From assembly GCF_028656955.1 (NCBI RefSeq), contig NZ_JAMDGY010000016.1, positions 1 through 64,000 of the forward strand: DNA of 64,000 bases. The letters run 5' to 3'. Positions 59,816-64,000 of this stretch are shown one piece after another. Source of the DNA: Pseudomonas fontis. Its GTDB lineage: Bacteria > Pseudomonadota > Gammaproteobacteria > Pseudomonadales > Pseudomonadaceae. Each line of letters opens with the position of its first letter. The first letter of the stretch is position 1. Position numbers and translations under genes: made by a program. The notes beneath the pieces are model-generated. The model saw nothing but the letters and a program-made list of their open reading frames with translations. It ran no database searches and was not told the DNA's origin.

Positions 59816-61123
59816 TCATCTCAAACCTTGCGCGCTCGTCGGCACACACCAATGCAATTGACAGCCGGCCAATGACAGTTCCGGCAGGTTGGCCACGGCC
59901 AGCAAAGTATCGCCCTGGAACAGCAACGGCAGGCGTGCGCGGACGAACAGGGGCAGTTGTTGCTCGTTCAGCAGGCGCTTGAGATCGCGGTGGCCGCGAC
60001 CGGGTAATGCGAGGATTTCCCCGCCTGTGCGGTAGCGCACCTGCACCGCGTGCTGCGTCAACGTGCCGCTGAGTTCGACACGGCCATTGCCGTCGAGCGC
60101 AAGTGGCTGCGCCGGATTGTCCCAGGCCTGGGCTGCTGGTTGCGCCCCCAGCCATGGGCCGCTGAGCCAGAAAACCCGCTCGCCGCTGCGGTGCAACTCA
60201 CCGTCGGCCAGGCACCAAAGTGGCCGTCCGTCGGGAGCCGCATCGCGAAGCGCGTCCCAACCCGACCAATGGCGCGCATCCGGCAGGCGGGTGCGTGAGG
60301 CCAGCCAGTATTGCAGGGCGTTGCGCTGGCGTGCCGGGGACAGTGCGCGCATTGCCTGAAGGTTCAGCGACGGCAGGTCAAGCCACGGCCAGGGCGTGCT
60401 GCTGGCGGCCTGGGCCAGGTCCTGCTCGGCCAGCTCATCGAGCAAGCCTTGCGCCTCGCCAAGGTGCTCGGCGCTGCGCGCCAGGCTGCGGGCAACCTGC
60501 GGCCAGCGCTGCTGAAGCGCCGGCATGACCTGATGGCGCAGGTAGTTGCGCGAGAACCGGGTGTCGGCGTTGGAGGGGTCTTCAATCCAGTCCAGGCCCT
60601 GCGCCATCGCGTAGCTCGACAGTTCGTCGCGCGACACGCCCAGCAGCGGGCGCACTAGCGCGCCCTGCCCCAGCGGCCTGGACCCAGGCATGGCGCCGAG
60701 GCCTCGCAGGCCGGCGCCGCGCAGCAGGCGAAACAGCAGCGTTTCGGCCTGGTCTTCGCGGTGCTGGCCGGTCAGGAGGATTTCACCGGGTTTCAGTGCT
60801 TCGGCAAACGCCGCATAGCGGGCATCACGAGCGGCTTGTTCCAGGCTGGCGCCGGGGGCGACCTGAACAGGAATGACCTGCAGAGCGATACCTAGGCGCC
60901 CGCACAGCGCACGGCAATGATCCGGCCAGGTGTCGGCAACCGGTTGCAGGCCGTGGTGGATATGCAGGGCACGAACGGGAGGCAATTTGTGTTGCCGGGA
61001 GAGACTGGCCAGCAGATGGAGCAGGACGCTGGAGTCGAGGCCGCCGGAAAAGGCGATGCACCAGGAGGGGGATGACTGCCAGGGTTTGAGGCTGTCGAGG
61101 AGTCGGCTTGCGAGATCGGTCAT
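59816..61123 (-). CDS. tilS: TilS, tRNA(Ile)-lysidine synthetase
   Basis: 435 aa. PP-loop ATPase motif FSGGLDSSVLL near residue 22; C-terminal TilS domains with LALDGNGRVELSG and GRGHRDLKRLLNEQQLP. It modifies C34 of tRNA-Ile2 to lysidine, changing the decoded codon from AUG to AUA. The start at 61123 is the family start; the longer frame runs through the upstream REP pair. Confidence 0.95.
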   Translation of the reverse strand: MTDLASRLLDSLKPWQSSPSWCIAFSGGLDSSVLLHLLASLSRQHKLPPVRALHIHHGLQPVADTWPDHCRALCGRLGIALQVIPVQVAPGASLEQAARDARYAAFAEALKPGEILLTGQHREDQAETLLFRLLRGAGLRGLGAMPGSRPLGQGALVRPLLGVSRDELSSYAMAQGLDWIEDPSNADTRFSRNYLRHQVMPALQQRWPQVARSLARSAEHLGEAQGLLDELAEQDLAQAASSTPWPWLDLPSLNLQAMRALSPARQRNALQYWLASRTRLPDARHWSGWDALRDAAPDGRPLWCLADGELHRSGERVFWLSGPWLGAQPAAQAWDNPAQPLALDGNGRVELSGTLTQHAVQVRYRTGGEILALPGRGHRDLKRLLNEQQLPLFVRARLPLLFQGDTLLAVANLPELSLAGCQLHWCVPTSAQGLR

Positions 61124-61154
61124 CGGGGCACCTGTTTGGCGGGCGCTTCGCACC

Positions 61155-61230
61155 CTATCGCCGGCAAGGCCGGCTCCCACAGTGAGCCCGTACACCCTTG
61201 CCCTGTGGGAGCCGGCCTTGCCGGCGATAG
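61155..61230. repeat. Inverted REP pair between accA and tilS
   Basis: The arms at 61155-61182 and 61203-61230 are perfect inverses (CTATCGCCGGCAAGG and on). The order of the units is the reverse of the pairs at 28.6 and 54.4 kb, and the spacer is only 20 bases. Confidence 0.9.
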
Positions 61231-61249
61231 GCACCCCGATGAGTTCAGA

Positions 61250-62197
61250 TCAGAGCCCGTAGCTCATCAGGCGATCATAGCGACGCTTGAGCAGCGCATC
61301 GCGATCGAACTTCTTCAGCATGTCCAACTGCTCGATCAGCTCGCCACGGATCGACGCCGATGCCTTGGCCGGGTCGCGGTGCGCGCCGCCCAGTGGCTCA
61401 GGGATGACCTTGTCAACGATGCCCAGGCCCTTCAGGCGCTCAGCGGTAATACCCATCGCCTCGGCGGCGTCCGGCGCCTTCTCGGCAGTCTTCCACAGGA
61501 TCGATGCGCAACCTTCCGGCGATATCACCGCATAGGTCGAATACTGCAGCATGTTCAACTGGTCGCAGACACCAATGGCCAACGCACCACCGGAACCGCC
61601 TTCACCGATAACGGTAGCGATGATCGGGGTTTTCAAGCGGGCCATGACGCGCAGGTTCCAGGCAATCGCCTCGCTCTGGTTGCGCTCTTCAGCGTCGATG
61701 CCCGGATAAGCGCCCGGCGTGTCGATGAAGGTCAGGATCGGCATATTGAAACGCTCAGCCATTTCCATCAGGCGGCAAGCCTTGCGGTAGCCTTCCGGAC
61801 GCGGCATGCCGAAGTTGCGACGGACCTTCTCGCGCACTTCACGGCCCTTCTGGTGACCAATCACCATCACCGGACGGTCGTCCAGACGCGCGACACCACC
61901 AACGATTGCAGCGTCATCGGAGAAGTGACGATCACCGTGCAACTCATCGAACTCGGTGAAGATGTGGTCGATGTAGTCCAGGGTGTACGGGCGACGCGGG
62001 TGACGCGCCAGGCGCGCGATCTGCCAACTGGTCAGGTTGCCGAAAATGCTTTCGGTCAGCGTGCTGCTCTTGTCTTGCAGACGGGCGATCTCATCGCCGA
62101 TGTTCAGCGAGTTGTCGTTGCCAACCAGGCGCAGCTCTTCGATCTTGGCTTGCAGGTCAGCAATCGGCTGTTCGAAATCCAGAAAATTCGGGTTCAT
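61250..62197 (-). CDS. accA: AccA, acetyl-CoA carboxylase carboxyltransferase alpha subunit
   Basis: 315 aa. Crotonase-like carboxyltransferase with Acc[21 protein letters not shown] and [20 protein letters not shown]. It makes malonyl-CoA for fatty-acid synthesis. An ATG two codons upstream is also possible. Confidence 0.97.
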   Translation of the reverse strand: MNPNFLDFEQPIADLQAKIEELRLVGNDNSLNIGDEIARLQDKSSTLTESIFGNLTSWQIARLARHPRRPYTLDYIDHIFTEFDELHGDRHFSDDAAIVGGVARLDDRPVMVIGHQKGREVREKVRRNFGMPRPEGYRKACRLMEMAERFNMPILTFIDTPGAYPGIDAEERNQSEAIAWNLRVMARLKTPIIATVIGEGGSGGALAIGVCDQLNMLQYSTYAVISPEGCASILWKTAEKAPDAAEAMGITAERLKGLGIVDKVIPEPLGGAHRDPAKASASIRGELIEQLDMLKKFDRDALLKRRYDRLMSYGL

Positions 62198-62303
62198 AGG
62201 CATCCGTCTTGGGTCGACGGCCAGGCGGCCGGCCGGTTGATCCGTTTGGCGCCCTACCTTAAGGGATCGGGCGCATTCAGGTCGAGATTAAAAAGTCATC
62301 AAA

Positions 62304-64000
62304 TTATCGATATTGCAAAAAGACGTTCTCACGCCCGAACTGGTCACGCAGCGCCTGAATCAGACCATCAGCCGGGTCGATTCGCCAGCCTTCACCGAAC
62401 TGCAGCAAGGCCTTGGCGTCGCTGCCGGTGTACTCCATGCTGATCGGGCAGGCACCACGATGGCGCTTGCACAGCTCACCCAGCCAGGCCAGGCGATCGC
62501 CCTTGAGCGCATCGGCGTGGATCTTCAGGCGCAGGCTCTCGGCCAGGTTGGTGCGCGCATCTTCCATGCTCATCACCCGCTTGACCCGCAGGCGCAGGCC
62601 GCCGGAGAAGTCATCGTTGCTGACTTCGCCCTCCACGACCACCATCGCGTCGGTCTGCAACAGCGACTGCGCGGCCATGAAGGAGTCGGCGAACAACGAG
62701 GCCTCGATGCGCCCGGAGCGGTCATCCAGGGTGACAAAGCCCATCTTGTCGCCCTTCTTGTTCTTCATCACGCGCAGGGCAATGATCATCCCGGCAACGG
62801 TCTGGGTGTCTCGCGCAGGCTTCAGGTCGATGATGCGCTGACGGGCGAACCGGCGGATCTCGCCTTCGTATTCGTCAATCGGGTGGCCAGTGAGGTACAG
62901 GCCCAGGGTGTCCTTTTCGCCACGCAGCCGCTCCTTGAGGGTCAGCTCGCGCGCCTTGCGATGATTAGCGTAGACATCGGCATCGGCCTCGACAAACAGG
63001 CCGCCAAACAGGTCGGCGTGGCCGCTGTCGGCAGTACGCGCGGTCTGTTCGGCCGACTTGATCGCCTCTTCCATCGCGGTCAACAGCACGGCACGGTTGA
63101 GGTCGATATTGGCCTGGTAGGCCTTGATCTCGTCGTGGAAGTGCGGGCCCAGGCGGTCCAGCGCGCCGCTGCGCACCAGCGCATCGAGGGTGCGCTTGTT
63201 GATGCGCTTGAGGTCGACCCGCTCGCAGAAGTCGAACAAGTCCTTGAACGGCCCGCTGCTGCGCGCCTCGACGATGGCCTCGACCGGCCCCTCGCCCACG
63301 CCCTTGATCGCGCCCAGGCCGTAGACGATACGCCCGTCTTCGTTGACCGTGAACTTGAAGTCGGAGGTGTTCACATCTGGCGCATCGAGGCGCAGCCTCA
63401 TGCTGCGCACTTCCTCGATCAAGGTCACGACCTTGTCGGTGTTGTGCATGTCCGCCGACAGTACCGCAGCCATGAATGCAGCCGGGTGGTGAGTCTTCAG
63501 CCAAGCCGTCTGGTACGACACCAGGCCGTAGGCGGCGGAGTGGGATTTGTTGAAGCCGTAACCGGCAAATTTCTCCACCAGGTCGAAAATGTTACCCGCC
63601 AGGTCCGGGTCAATATTGTTGCTGACGCAGCCCTCGATGAAACCGCCGCGCTGCTTGGCCATTTCCTCGGGTTTCTTCTTGCCCATCGCCCGACGCAGCA
63701 TGTCCGCACCGCCAAGGGTGTAGCCGGCCATGACCTGGGCGATCTGCATCACCTGTTCCTGGTACAGGATGATGCCGTAGGTCGGCGCCAATACCGGCTT
63801 GAGGCCTTCGTACTGGTAGTCCGAGTGCGGGTAGGCCAACTCGGCGCGCCCGTGCTTGCGGTTGATGAAATCATCCACCATGCCCGATTGCAGCGGGCCG
63901 GGACGGAACAGGGCCACCAGTGCGATCAGGTCTTCCAGGCAGTCGGGCTTGAGCTTCTTGATCAGCTCCTTCATGCCCCGCGATTCAAGCTGGAACACCG
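62304..64000 (-). CDS. dnaE: DnaE, DNA polymerase III alpha subunit (3' part)
   Basis: The last ~565 residues of the replicative polymerase; the gene continues beyond the right edge. Seen are VFQLESRGMKELIKKLKPDC, LVALFRPGPLQSGMVDDFIN, the helix-hairpin-helix region (LGAIKGVGEGPVEAIVEA) and the C-terminal OB fold (VAGMIIALRVMKNKKGDKMG). The normal order accA-dnaE is kept. Confidence 0.97.
   Translation of the reverse strand, partial: VFQLESRGMKELIKKLKPDCLEDLIALVALFRPGPLQSGMVDDFINRKHGRAELAYPHSDYQYEGLKPVLAPTYGIILYQEQVMQIAQVMAGYTLGGADMLRRAMGKKKPEEMAKQRGGFIEGCVSNNIDPDLAGNIFDLVEKFAGYGFNKSHSAAYGLVSYQTAWLKTHHPAAFMAAVLSADMHNTDKVVTLIEEVRSMRLRLDAPDVNTSDFKFTVNEDGRIVYGLGAIKGVGEGPVEAIVEARSSGPFKDLFDFCERVDLKRINKRTLDALVRSGALDRLGPHFHDEIKAYQANIDLNRAVLLTAMEEAIKSAEQTARTADSGHADLFGGLFVEADADVYANHRKARELTLKERLRGEKDTLGLYLTGHPIDEYEGEIRRFARQRIIDLKPARDTQTVAGMIIALRVMKNKKGDKMGFVTLDDRSGRIEASLFADSFMAAQSLLQTDAMVVVEGEVSNDDFSGGLRLRVKRVMSMEDARTNLAESLRLKIHADALKGDRLAWLGELCKRHRGACPISMEYTGSDAKALLQFGEGWRIDPADGLIQALRDQFGRENVFLQYR

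Overview
The window is a chromosomal segment of a fluorescent pseudomonad, most probably the Pseudomonas putida group. Three conserved blocks point there: the divergent fprA/finR pair followed by dgkA, an erdR-type regulator and a TapT-type gene; recX-recA-pncC; and mutS, fdxA, rgsA, rpoS, nlpD, pcm, surE, truD, ispF, fghA, frmA, ispD, ftsB, eno, kdsA, pyrG, tilS, accA and dnaE in that order. No lookup was possible, so the taxon is inferred from gene order and protein sequence. I saw no rRNA, tRNA, CRISPR array, integrase, transposase, capsid, portal or terminase gene.

Layout. 1-6.2 kb: kup, then rimO, a GNAT acetyltransferase, an S4-domain pseudouridine-synthase-like protein without its catalytic Asp, a DUF1456 protein and trmO. 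6.2-12.3 kb: fprA/finR, dgkA, the response regulator, the DTW-domain gene, a secreted PA3611-like protein, a small ribbon-helix-helix-like protein and a LOG-family nucleosidase with a hairpin-rich leader. 12.3-14.5 kb: recX, recA with a LexA box, pncC/cinA-like.

14.5-42.2 kb, between pncC and mutS, is the accessory island. All of it reads on the minus strand, so its order is right to left. It starts with an S24 self-cleaving repressor and a promoter packed with ATGCAT palindromes. Next come a leader terminator, a holin, an unknown membrane protein, and a complete P2/R2-pyocin-like contractile tail set: PA0615-like protein, V, W, J, I, fibre, fibre chaperone, sheath, tube, E/E', tape measure, U, X, D. 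A REP pair follows, then a second complete contractile tail set of the Mu type: gp37, gp38, sheath, tube, gp41 with frameshift, tape measure, gp43-gp48, fibre, chaperone. One shared GH19 endolysin and Rz with nested Rz1 close the lysis part. At the far end lies a pore-forming colicin-like bacteriocin with a four-helix immunity protein. With no head or DNA-handling genes, this reads as a tandem tailocin island: two particles under one promoter and one lysis cassette, plus a soluble bacteriocin. DNA damage (RecA) should trigger cleavage of the S24 repressor.

42.2-64 kb is core genome: mismatch repair, ferredoxin, RgsA sRNA and RpoS, the nlpD-pcm-surE-truD-ispF block, formaldehyde detoxification (fghA, frmA, LysR gene), the ispD-ftsB-eno-kdsA-pyrG-tilS-accA series, and the 3' part of dnaE, which is cut by the window edge. 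Palindromic REP pairs interrupt the series at about 28.6, 54.4 and 61.2 kb, with a degenerate unit at 51.3 kb and a larger nested repeat upstream of mutS.

The points most worth a second look are the nesting of a Mu-type tail module inside an R2-type cassette, two different frameshift signals (-1 and RF2-like +1) in the two tail chaperones, several intrinsic terminators inside the tail operon that imply read-through control, the bacteriocin-immunity pair, and the ATGCAT operator array.
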